Source: Primorskyibacter flagellatus
GTDB lineage: Bacteria > Pseudomonadota > Alphaproteobacteria > Rhodobacterales > Rhodobacteraceae
Assembly: GCF_900176485.1 (NCBI RefSeq)
Contig: NZ_FWYD01000026.1
Span: forward strand, 1-48,485
DNA length: 48,485 nucleotides
Direction: 5' to 3'
Positions within the stretch are counted from its first letter, which is position 1. Each line of letters starts with the position of its first letter. Position numbers and translations under genes: made by a program. The notes under the pieces are model-generated. The model was not told the DNA's origin and ran no database searches. It saw only the letters and a program-made list of their open reading frames with translations. This document shows, piece by piece, positions 9,259-17,465 of this stretch.

Positions 9259-9302
9259 GGCATAAAACTTCGGAATCGAAATGCGGCCTGGGGGGTCATC
9301 AC

Positions 9303-12300
9303 ATGTCATATTGGTGGAAATCATTCGTTTTTGGCACGAACGGCGGCGACAAGCTGATTGGTTCTGCGTTCAATGACCGCATTTTTGGCTTTGGCGGCGA
9401 CGATACGATCGAAGCAGGGGCCGGAAATGACATCGTTTTTGGCGGCAGGGGCGATGATGTCATAAATGGCGGCGCGGGCAATGATGTGCTGGAAGGCGGG
9501 CGTGGTTTTGACACGGCCGTCTACGAGGGTGGCATTGGCGATTATGAGATCACCATGCCCACGCGCGGACCGTGGTGGTCGTTTGGCCGCTGGTCCCCCA
9601 CGACTGTTAAATCCGCCGGGGACGTTGCCGATACCGGGACTGACAAGCTCTGGGGGATCGAGGCGCTCTATTTCAAAGGCGACGATTTCACCCTTTACCT
9701 GAACGGTCAGAACAATGACGTGCTTGCCGGGGATGACGCGCTGTCGGCGGGCGAAAATGAGGTTCTGGTTGTTGCTACGGCTGACCTTTTGGCGAATGAC
9801 CGCGAGTTTGACGGCGACACCATGACGGTGATTTCGGTGGGCGCCACCGCAACTGCGGGCACCTCCGTCAGCCTGTCCGGCGGCCAGGTGACCTATGACC
9901 CCGGCACAGCGTTTGACGCGCTGGCAGAGGGCGAGACGGCCACCGACAGCTTCAGCTACACGGTGGATGACGGCAAGGGCGGCACCGATACCGCCACCGT
10001 GACAGTGACCATCACGGGCGCTAACGACGCCCCCGTGATCGCAGCACTGGCCGCCGTGACCATCGACGAAAACACCGTGGACGTGTCCGCCGCGATCAGT
10101 GCCACGGATGTGGACAGCGCCAGCCTCAGCTTCAGCCTGTCCGGCGCGGATGCGGGCCTGTTCCAGATCGACAGCATCACGGGCGCACTGTCCTTCGTGA
10201 CTGCCCCGGATTTCGAGGCTCGCGGCGATGCGGATGGGGACAACATCTATGACGTGACGGTCAGCGTCAGCGACGGCATTGACAGCGACAGCGCCGATAT
10301 CGCGGTGACAGTGGCCGATGTGGTGGAATTGCCGCCACTCGATGCGCGGGTGAATGAATTCCACTACGACAATGCCGGTGCCGATACCGGTGAATTCGTC
10401 GAGATCCGACTGGCGGCCGGCACCGATCCGTCGCGCCTGTCGCTGGAGCTGTATAACGGCAGCAGCGGGGCGCTTTACAACAGCTTTGCCTTGCCGGGCA
10501 CACCGGCTGGCAGTGACGGGACCTATGATTATTACGTGATCGACACGCCCGGGTTGCAGAACGGATCACCCGACGGCATTGCGTTGATCGGCGACGGCGC
10601 GGTGGTGGAATTTCTCAGCTACGAGGGCACGCTGACCGCCGCAGACGGCACCGCTTCGGGTCAAGTCTCGACCGATGTAGGCGTGGCAGAGGCCGGATCG
10701 ACCCCGATCGGCCAATCGCTGCAACGCAATGACGATGGCACTTGGCGCGGACCAGAGGGTGAGACGCGCGGGCTGGACAACGATTTTGTGCCAACACCCG
10801 AGATCGTCATCACCGAGATCATGCAGAACCCGTCTGCCGTATCGGATTCCAGTGGTGAGTATTTCGAAGTCTACAATGCCGGGTCGGGCGATGTCGATCT
10901 GAACGGCTGGACCATCTCGGACAATGATTTCGACAGCCATGTGATCGACAATGGCGGGCCGCTTGTGGTGCCGGCAGGCGGTTACCTCGTGTTTGGCAAC
11001 AATGCTGATATGGCGACGAATGGCGGCGTGAATGTGGATTACGCCTATAGCGGCATCGCGCTGGCCAATGGTGCCGACGAGGTGGTGCTGACCTCCCCCG
11101 ACTTTGGCGAGATTGACCGCGTGGAATATGATGGCGGCCCGGCTTTCCCGGACCCCAACGGCGCGTCGATGGAACTGGTCGATCTGGCGGCGGACAATAA
11201 TGACGGTGCCAACTGGACAACGGCCGTGGCGGATTTTGGCGATGGCGATCTTGGTACGCCGGGGGCGGCCAATGGTGCGGCACCTGCGGCCTTTGCAGGC
11301 CGTATCAACGAATTTCATTATGACAATGCTGGCAGCGATGTCGGCGAATTTGTCGAAATCCGTGTCGAGGCAGGCAGCGACGTGTCGCTGGCGTCGGTTA
11401 CGTTGTATAACGGCAATGGCGGCGCAAGCTATGCCACCTATGACTTCCCGACTGCCGCCAGCTCTTCGGATGGCACCTATGACTACTATGTCATCGAAAC
11501 GCCCGGCATCCAGAACGGCAATGACGGTATCGCCCTGTCCAATGATGGCGCGCTTGTCGAATTCCTGAGCTACGAAGGCAGCTTCACGGCTGTCGGTGGC
11601 CCGGCGGACGGTGTGGAGGCGACCGATGTTGTGGTCAGCGAAGCCACGACCACCCCCATCGGCCAGTCGCTGCAACGCAACGATGATGGCACTTGGCGCG
11701 CGCCAGAGGCCGAGACGCGCGGCGAGGCCAATGACGCGGATGTGACACCTCCGGGTGAGTTGGTGCTGATTTCGCAGATCCAGGGGGCGGGTTCGATGTC
11801 GCCCTTCGACGGGCTGGGCGTGACCGTGAATGCGGTTGTCACCTATATCGGCGCGGGCGGCTTCTTTCTTCAGGAAGAGGATGCCGATGCTGACGCCGAT
11901 GCGGCCACCTCCGAAGGTATCTTCGTTTTTGCCGCCGGTCTTGCTCTGCCATCGCTGGGCGACCGGGTCAGCGTTTCGGGTACGGTGGACGAGTTCTTTG
12001 GCCTGACGCAGATCACCTCTGTCACCGACATCACGGTGGAACTTGGCAATCAGCCGATGCCCACGGCAGCAGAGATCCTGCTGGATCCGGCGGTCTCGCA
12101 GGACTTTGAGGCGGTCGAGGGCATGCGCATCTCTCTCGACAGTGGAGTGGCGGGCGAACGCATCACCGTCACACAGAACTTCAACCTTGACCGGTTTGGC
12201 GAGATCACAGTCTCGGCCGGCAATCAGGTGCAGGGCACGCAACTGTTCGATGCCCAGACCGAGGCCGCGCAGGTGGCGGCGGTGAACCAGGGCAACATCA

Positions 12301-13682
12301 ACAACCGCCTGCTGATCGACGATGGCGTGAGCGCATCCAACCCGACGGAGTTCGCCTATATCCCGGTCGAAGCGGCATTTGATAATGGCAACGGCTATCT
12401 CGATAGCGGTGATACCTTCACAAGTGACGGACCGACGTTGCGCCTGGGGGCAGAGATTGACGGGCCGACCACGGGCGTCATGTCCTACGGCTTTGGCGCG
12501 TACCGGATGCTGGTGGATGGGCAGTTGAACGTCGACCAGACCACAAATACCGGTGCTCGTGTTGCAACGCCGGAAGATGTCGGCGGCACCCTTCAAGTGG
12601 GCGCGTTCAATGTGCTGAACTACTTCACCACGCTGGGCAGTCGCGGGGCCAACAGCGCGGGCGATCTGGCGCGCCAGACCGCCGCAACGGTTGAATCGAT
12701 GCTGACCTCCGGCGTGGATGTGTTTGCCTTGCAGGAGATCGAGAATAACGGCTTTGGCGCAGGATCGGCCATGCAGACGCTGACCGATGCGCTGAACCTG
12801 TCCACGGAGGACGGGGCCAATTTTTCGGTTGTTGATCCCACGGGCGGTGGGGGCGGTATTCTGGGAACCGATGCGATCACCACCGGGATCGTCTATGACA
12901 CGACCAAGGTAACGCTGATGGCCAGCGATTTCCTTGTGTTTGACGAACCCTCGGCGGCGGCGACATTCGCATTGGCAGAGGTTCTGCACCCGTTTGTTCC
13001 GGCTGGCGACCAGATCAGCGATTTCCAGCGCTCGCGCCCCGCCGTCGCCGCCACCTTCATGGACAACGACAGCGGCGAGGTCTTCACCGTCGTCTCTGTT
13101 CACTTCAAATCCAAGGGCGACAGCAATCTGCAAGATCTCGCAGAAGCGGCACAATCCTATCTGGATGGCGGCGGCACGGGCTTTACCCAGGCCGATGTGG
13201 ATGCGCTGACCAGTGATCCCAACTACGATGCCGGCGACGGTCAGGGGTTCTGGAACGGCGTGCGCACGGATGCCGCGGACGAGCTTCAGGATTGGCTGGG
13301 CAATACCTATCAGGGCGGTGTCAGCAGCTATGTGGTGCTGGGGGATTTCAATGCCTATGCGCAGGAAGATCCGGTTCAAAGCCTGCGCGATGCGCCAGAC
13401 ACGACCGATCTGATCGACACGTTCATCGGGCAAGAGAATGCCTATAGCTTCGTGTTCGATGGCCAGCGCGGCACGTTGGATCAGGCCATCGCCTCGGATG
13501 AATTTGCGATGAATGTTACCGGGCTGACGGAATGGCACATCAATGCGGATGAGCCGGATCTGCTGAACTATTCGTCACAGTTCAAAGACCCGGCTTTCTA
13601 CAATGCCGATGTGTTCGCATCCTCCGATCACGACCCGCTGATATTGGGTCTGGACTTCAGCGACACCACGGTGATCGGCTAA
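9303..13682 (+). CDS. secreted RTX / lamin-tail / ExeM-type nuclease
   Basis: A 1459-residue modular protein. Residues about 13-75 are RTX calcium-binding nonapeptides (GGDDTIEAG, GGAGNDVLEGG). Cadherin/VCBS-like modules follow at about 145-340 (DAPVIAAL, VTIDEN). Three lamin-tail (LTD) domains start near 348, 499 and 665. An OB-like domain lies at about 819-930. An endonuclease/exonuclease/phosphatase domain runs from about 1097 to the end, with FNVLNYF, ALQEIE, GDFNAYA and SSDHDP. This is the ExeM/NucH extracellular nuclease arrangement, which degrades extracellular DNA. There is no Sec signal peptide; the RTX repeats suggest type I secretion, but they sit at the N-terminus rather than the usual C-terminus. 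No transporter is encoded nearby. A strong terminator follows. Confidence 0.88.
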   Translation: MSYWWKSFVFGTNGGDKLIGSAFNDRIFGFGGDDTIEAGAGNDIVFGGRGDDVINGGAGNDVLEGGRGFDTAVYEGGIGDYEITMPTRGPWWSFGRWSPTTVKSAGDVADTGTDKLWGIEALYFKGDDFTLYLNGQNNDVLAGDDALSAGENEVLVVATADLLANDREFDGDTMTVISVGATATAGTSVSLSGGQVTYDPGTAFDALAEGETATDSFSYTVDDGKGGTDTATVTVTITGANDAPVIAALAAVTIDENTVDVSAAISATDVDSASLSFSLSGADAGLFQIDSITGALSFVTAPDFEARGDADGDNIYDVTVSVSDGIDSDSADIAVTVADVVELPPLDARVNEFHYDNAGADTGEFVEIRLAAGTDPSRLSLELYNGSSGALYNSFALPGTPAGSDGTYDYYVIDTPGLQNGSPDGIALIGDGAVVEFLSYEGTLTAADGTASGQVSTDVGVAEAGSTPIGQSLQRNDDGTWRGPEGETRGLDNDFVPTPEIVITEIMQNPSAVSDSSGEYFEVYNAGSGDVDLNGWTISDNDFDSHVIDNGGPLVVPAGGYLVFGNNADMATNGGVNVDYAYSGIALANGADEVVLTSPDFGEIDRVEYDGGPAFPDPNGASMELVDLAADNNDGANWTTAVADFGDGDLGTPGAANGAAPAAFAGRINEFHYDNAGSDVGEFVEIRVEAGSDVSLASVTLYNGNGGASYATYDFPTAASSSDGTYDYYVIETPGIQNGNDGIALSNDGALVEFLSYEGSFTAVGGPADGVEATDVVVSEATTTPIGQSLQRNDDGTWRAPEAETRGEANDADVTPPGELVLISQIQGAGSMSPFDGLGVTVNAVVTYIGAGGFFLQEEDADADADAATSEGIFVFAAGLALPSLGDRVSVSGTVDEFFGLTQITSVTDITVELGNQPMPTAAEILLDPAVSQDFEAVEGMRISLDSGVAGERITVTQNFNLDRFGEITVSAGNQVQGTQLFDAQTEAAQVAAVNQGNINNRLLIDDGVSASNPTEFAYIPVEAAFDNGNGYLDSGDTFTSDGPTLRLGAEIDGPTTGVMSYGFGAYRMLVDGQLNVDQTTNTGARVATPEDVGGTLQVGAFNVLNYFTTLGSRGANSAGDLARQTAATVESMLTSGVDVFALQEIENNGFGAGSAMQTLTDALNLSTEDGANFSVVDPTGGGGGILGTDAITTGIVYDTTKVTLMASDFLVFDEPSAAATFALAEVLHPFVPAGDQISDFQRSRPAVAATFMDNDSGEVFTVVSVHFKSKGDSNLQDLAEAAQSYLDGGGTGFTQADVDALTSDPNYDAGDGQGFWNGVRTDAADELQDWLGNTYQGGVSSYVVLGDFNAYAQEDPVQSLRDAPDTTDLIDTFIGQENAYSFVFDGQRGTLDQAIASDEFAMNVTGLTEWHINADEPDLLNYSSQFKDPAFYNADVFASSDHDPLILGLDFSDTTVIG

Positions 13683-13709
13683 GGTCGCTGTACAAATTGC
13701 ACTTTGCCC

Positions 13710-13736
13710 CCGCCGGTTCAGATCGGCGGTTTTTTT
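13710..13736 (+). terminator. intrinsic terminator of the nuclease gene
   Basis: CCGCCG (13710-13715) pairs with CGGCGG (13724-13729) around an 8-base loop and is followed directly by seven T residues. It lies 28 bp after the nuclease stop and before the convergent phosphatase gene. Confidence 0.9.
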
Positions 13737-13764
13737 CGAATTTGATCGCCATATGTGAGGACAG

Positions 13765-14436
13765 CTATCGGGCTTGGCATGCCGAGTCCTGCGCCAAAAG
13801 CTGTGTGACAAGGGCCGGAAGCTGCGCAAAATCATCGAAGCGGGCAGCGTGGGGCAGGGTCTCTGCCGGGCTTTTGCGATAGCCTTCGGTGTGGAGCAGG
13901 AAGTTGACGCCCGCGCGCTGCGCCGTTTCGGCATCCACCTCGCTGTCGCCCACATAAATCGGCGGGCCATCGTCCCCCAGAGCTGCGAACAGCATCGCCG
14001 GATCGGGTTTGCGCGTTGTCAGACTGTCACCTCCGATAACCGTGGCAAACAGGCTTTCCAACCCGAAATGTGCCAGCACGTCACGCGCGGCGCGCTCTGG
14101 TTTGTTGGTGCAAAGAGTCAGCCGGTGTCCTGACGTTGAAAGCGCATCCAATGCCGCCCGGACCTGTGGATAAAGCACCGTGTAGGCGCTGCCCGCCCTG
14201 GTGTAATGGGCCAAGACGCAAGCGGTCAGGGCATCATGTCGTGCCATGTCCATGCCGCGCGCTTCGACGACCAGTTTAACCAGATGTGGCAAGCCGTTGC
14301 CGATGAAACCGGTCACTTCGGCAAGCGTCAACATCTCGGCGCTTTCCTCAGTCAGCATCGCATTTACGGCATGTGCGATGTCCGGCGCGCTGTCGATCAG
14401 TGTCCCGTCCAGATCAAAGGCGATTGTTGCGACCAT
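13765..14436 (-). CDS. gph: HAD-family phosphoglycolate phosphatase
   Basis: A 223-residue HAD hydrolase. Motif I is DLDGTLIDS near the N-terminus with the nucleophilic aspartate, motif II is TLCTNKP, the lysine is in RKPDP, and motif IV is GDSEVDAE. This pattern with the alpha-helical cap fits Gph, which removes phosphate from 2-phosphoglycolate produced by DNA repair or RuBisCO side reactions. The start is ATG at 14434-14436, which shares one base with the TGA of the preceding peroxiredoxin-like gene (TGATG), so translation is coupled. A frame open further upstream would overlap that gene by 27 bases and is less likely. Substrate assignment is by family; other small phosphate esters are possible. 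Confidence 0.8.
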   Translation of the reverse strand: MVATIAFDLDGTLIDSAPDIAHAVNAMLTEESAEMLTLAEVTGFIGNGLPHLVKLVVEARGMDMARHDALTACVLAHYTRAGSAYTVLYPQVRAALDALSTSGHRLTLCTNKPERAARDVLAHFGLESLFATVIGGDSLTTRKPDPAMLFAALGDDGPPIYVGDSEVDAETAQRAGVNFLLHTEGYRKSPAETLPHAARFDDFAQLPALVTQLLAQDSACQAR

Positions 14437-14990
14437 CAGGCGGCTTTCCATTTGATCGAACACCCCATCGAGGCGATCTGTTCAGGCGGTCCAAGACCGG
14501 TTTCGGCTATTTCGCGCATTGCCTCAAACAGATCGCGGCGCACGTCCGCTTTGGCAGGGCGCGCGCGCGAGGCATCCAGCCGTCCGCGATATTGTAACTG
14601 CAAATCGGCATTGAAGCCGAAGAAATCCGGCGTACAGGCCGCGTTGTAGGCGCGCGCCACGGATTGATCCGCGTCATGCAGATAGGGGAAGGGAAAACCG
14701 GCATCCGCCGCAAATTTCACCATATTGTCGAAGCTGTCAGCCGGATGGCTTTCGGCATCATTGGAACAGATCGCCGCCACGCCGATCCCCAGCTTTTCCA
14801 GATCACGCGCGTCGCGCACGATCCTGTCGCGCACCGCAATGACATAGGGACAATGATTGCAGATGAACATCAGCAGCATCCCTTTCGGGCCGCGAATATC
14901 GCTTAGCGCATGGTGCCGGCCATCGGTGCCGGGCAAGGTGAAGTCGGCGGCAGGCCAACCGAAATCACATAAGGGGGGCGTTGTGGCCAC
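14436..14990 (-). CDS. thioredoxin-fold peroxiredoxin-like protein
   Basis: A 184-residue thioredoxin-fold protein of the AhpC/TSA-like group. The sheet-forming start is FTLPGTDGRHHALSDI. The motif CNHCPYV stands where CxxC or the peroxidatic cysteine is found, and YLHDADQSVARAYNAACTPDFF contains the conserved cis-proline-like TP. Relatives are annotated as thioredoxin family proteins and are probably thiol reductases or peroxidases. The start is GTG at 14990, chosen because AGGAGG lies 5 bases upstream; an in-frame start at 15041 has no such site. It is coupled to the phosphatase gene by a one-base overlap. The substrate is unknown. Confidence 0.75.
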   Translation of the reverse strand: MATTPPLCDFGWPAADFTLPGTDGRHHALSDIRGPKGMLLMFICNHCPYVIAVRDRIVRDARDLEKLGIGVAAICSNDAESHPADSFDNMVKFAADAGFPFPYLHDADQSVARAYNAACTPDFFGFNADLQLQYRGRLDASRARPAKADVRRDLFEAMREIAETGLGPPEQIASMGCSIKWKAA

Positions 14991-15084
14991 GGAAACCTCC
15001 TGTAGGGTTTGAGGCTGCAACTGTCCTATGTGTCCTTGCAAAACGCAAGGCGGACGGCCCGGAAGAGCCGCCCGGTGTCGGGAC

Positions 15085-16974
15085 CTACTTCGCGTATCCG
15101 ATGGTTGTCAGTGCGTCGCGGATCTCGTCCAGAATTGCCGGGTCGTCGATCGTCGCGGGGGCCTTGAACTCTGCACTGTCGGCGATCTTGACCATCGTGG
15201 CGCGCAGGATCTTGCCTGACCGCGTCTTGGGCAGCCGGTCCACGACAAGGCACAGCTTGAACGCCGCAACCGGACCGATCTTTTCGCGCACCAGTTTGAC
15301 GCATTCTGCCGTAATTTCGTCATGCGGCCGGTTCACGCCCTTGGTCAGGCAGACAAAGCCCATGGGCAATTGTCCCTTAAGTTGATCCGTGACGCCGATA
15401 ACGGCACATTCGGCAACGTCCGGATGCGCGGCCAGCACCTCTTCCATGCCGCCGGTGGACAGGCGATGGCCCGCCACGTTGATCACATCATCCGTGCGCG
15501 CCATGATATAAAGATAGCCATCCTCGTCGATCATGCCGGCATCGCCGGTCTCGTAATATCCGGGGAAGTGATCAAGGTAGGATTTGCGGAACCGGTCTTC
15601 GGCATTCCACAGGGTCGGCAACGTGCCCGGAGGCAGAGGCAGCTTGACCGCGATGGCACCCAGCTCTCCGGATTTTACCGGTTGGCCCGCCTCGTCCAGG
15701 ATCTGCACGTCATAGCCGGGCATCGGAACCGAGGGCGAGCCGATCTTCACGGGCAGCTTTTCGATCCCTGCGGGCATGCCTGCGATGGTCCAGCCGGTTT
15801 CTGTCTGCCACCAGTGATCGTAGATCGGCTTGTCCAGAACCTTCTGCGCCCATTCGATCGTGTCCGGATCGGCGCGCTCGCCCGCCAGATAGACGGCCTG
15901 CAAATGCGACAGGTCGTATTTCTTGACGAATTCGCCCTTGGGATCCTCGCGCTTGACAGCGCGCAGGGCGGTGGGCGCGGTAAAGAAGCTGCGCACCTTG
16001 TATTCTTCGATGATCCGCCAGAACGTGCCTGCGTCGGGAGTGCCGACGGGCTTGCCCTCGAACACGATGGTGGTGTTGCCGTGGATCAGCGGCGCGTAGC
16101 AGATATAGCTGTGGCCGACGACCCAGCCGACATCGGACGCTGCCCAGAACACATCGCCCGGATCGACATTATAGATGTTTTTCATGGACCAGTTCAGCGC
16201 CACCAACTGCCCGCCGGTGTGGCGGATCACGCCTTTGGGCGCGCCCGTCGTGCCAGAGGTATAAAGGATATAGGCCGGATGATTGCCCTCGACCGGCACA
16301 CACTCCGCCGGTTCGACACCGTATTGAAAGCCGTGCCAGTTGTAGTCGCGGCCCTCCTCCAGATGTGCCACTTCCTGCTCGCGCTGAAAAATCACGCAGA
16401 AATCCGGCTTGTGCGCAGCCTGATCAATGGCCCCGTCCAGCAGGGGTTTGTAATGCACCACGCGGCCCGGTTCTATCCCGCAGGAGGCGGCGATGATCGC
16501 CTTGGGTTTGGCGTCGTCGATTCGCACCGCCAGTTCGCTTGCGGAAAATCCGCCAAAAACCACAGAATGGATCGCGCCAAGGCGGGCGCAGGCCAGCATC
16601 GCCTCCAGTGCTTCGGGGATCATCGGCATGTAGATGATGACGCGGTCGCCCTTTTCGATCCCCTTGGCACGCAGCGCACCGGCAAGGGTGGCGACGCGAT
16701 TGCGCAGCTCGACATAGGTGATTTCGCGCTTGGACCGCGTGACGGGGCTGTCATGGATAATCGCCGCCTGATCGCCGCGCCCAGCCTCGACATGGCGATC
16801 AACCGCGTTCCAGCAGGTGTTGACCATGCCATCCGCGAACCATTCGTAAAGGTCATCGCCCTTGTCGAACAACGCCTTGCTGGGCGCGCGGTCCCAGTCG
16901 ATGGCTTCCGCAGCCTGCATCCAGAATGCTTCCGGGTCGGCCTTCCAGCTGTCGTACACGTCCTTGTATGCCAT
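15085..16974 (-). CDS. prpE: propionyl-CoA synthetase
   Basis: A 629-residue acyl-AMP-forming ligase. AMP-binding motif YTSGTTGAPKGV lies in the middle, then HWWQTETGW, the hinge region YLYIMARTDDVINVAGHRLSTGG and the acetylatable lysine in PKTRSGKILR close to the C-terminus. The N-terminus (YKDVYDSWKADPEAFW) is that of the PrpE branch rather than of acetyl-CoA synthetase. It makes propionyl-CoA from propionate, ATP and CoA. The start is ATG at 16974 with GAGGAGG 6 bases upstream. The upstream region holds a TATAAT box and a cluster of TGCAAA sites, so propionyl-CoA-responsive control is likely. Acetate could be a secondary substrate. Confidence 0.9.
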   Translation of the reverse strand: MAYKDVYDSWKADPEAFWMQAAEAIDWDRAPSKALFDKGDDLYEWFADGMVNTCWNAVDRHVEAGRGDQAAIIHDSPVTRSKREITYVELRNRVATLAGALRAKGIEKGDRVIIYMPMIPEALEAMLACARLGAIHSVVFGGFSASELAVRIDDAKPKAIIAASCGIEPGRVVHYKPLLDGAIDQAAHKPDFCVIFQREQEVAHLEEGRDYNWHGFQYGVEPAECVPVEGNHPAYILYTSGTTGAPKGVIRHTGGQLVALNWSMKNIYNVDPGDVFWAASDVGWVVGHSYICYAPLIHGNTTIVFEGKPVGTPDAGTFWRIIEEYKVRSFFTAPTALRAVKREDPKGEFVKKYDLSHLQAVYLAGERADPDTIEWAQKVLDKPIYDHWWQTETGWTIAGMPAGIEKLPVKIGSPSVPMPGYDVQILDEAGQPVKSGELGAIAVKLPLPPGTLPTLWNAEDRFRKSYLDHFPGYYETGDAGMIDEDGYLYIMARTDDVINVAGHRLSTGGMEEVLAAHPDVAECAVIGVTDQLKGQLPMGFVCLTKGVNRPHDEITAECVKLVREKIGPVAAFKLCLVVDRLPKTRSGKILRATMVKIADSAEFKAPATIDDPAILDEIRDALTTIGYAK

Positions 16975-17067
16975 GGTATTCCTCCTCAAAAGCTGAAATG
17001 GTGTTACGGGCAAGCGGGCAATTCAAACAAGCATGTTAGCGGTTGCAGCGTCAGAATGGCGCGCAAT

Positions 17068-17177
17068 ATTTGCAGAAATTGGGATTATAGGACTGCAAAT
17101 TTTTGCAAAGCACTCAATGTTTGACGATTAAATGCAAATTACTGGCCAGTTTGCAAATCCCTTGGCTGTTGTGCAAA
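17068..17177 (-). promoter_or_regulatory. prpE promoter with clustered TTTGCAAA-type sites
   Basis: Within 110 bp there are five TGCAAA half-sites (17094, 17104, 17133, 17152, 17172) plus TTTGCAG (17069-17075). Two are perfect TTTGCAAA palindromes (17102-17109 and 17150-17157). A minus-strand -10 box TATAAT lies at 17084-17089, with TTTGCAAA where a poor -35 would be. TTTGCAAA pairs are the known target of PccR, the short-chain acyl-CoA regulator of Rhodobacter, and of its relatives. The regulator is not encoded here. The rest of the 491-bp gap (17178-17369) shows no gene. Confidence 0.7.
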
Positions 17178-17369
17178 TCATCGACCGGATCAGTGTTGAC
17201 CATGGATGTGGTCATCATGCCGGGCTGTCCAGCATCGTTGCAAGATGGAACCCAGGGGCGCGCGAACGGATTTGAGTAACCGGATCGGCAGAAAGAGCGG
17301 CCGCGCCTCGTGCAAAATGGCTTGGTTCAGCGGCAGTACAAGAGCCATTTCAGCCAAACGACCGGATAC

Positions 17370-17402
17370 AAAAAATCACCGACCCCCACAGGAGCCGGTG
17401 AT
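17370..17402 (-). terminator. intrinsic terminator of maeB
   Basis: Read on the minus strand, ATCACCG (17402-17396) pairs with CGGTGAT (17381-17375) around a 14-base loop and is followed by six T residues (17375-17370, the first of which closes the stem). It lies 64 bp beyond the maeB stop. Confidence 0.85.
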
Positions 17403-17465
17403 CGGTTGTTCTGAAAGAGACACGACAACCGCACAGGTTTCGGTCTGCGCGTGCGCTGCGGGACC

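Noticed and set aside
10566-13538. A 990-codon minus-strand open frame under the nuclease
   Set aside because: It is the antisense shadow of a repetitive, biased coding sequence and shows no domain or ribosome binding site.
15322-17124. A 600-codon plus-strand frame opposite prpE
   Set aside because: Antisense of a conserved enzyme with arginine/histidine-rich noise composition; no recognisable motif.
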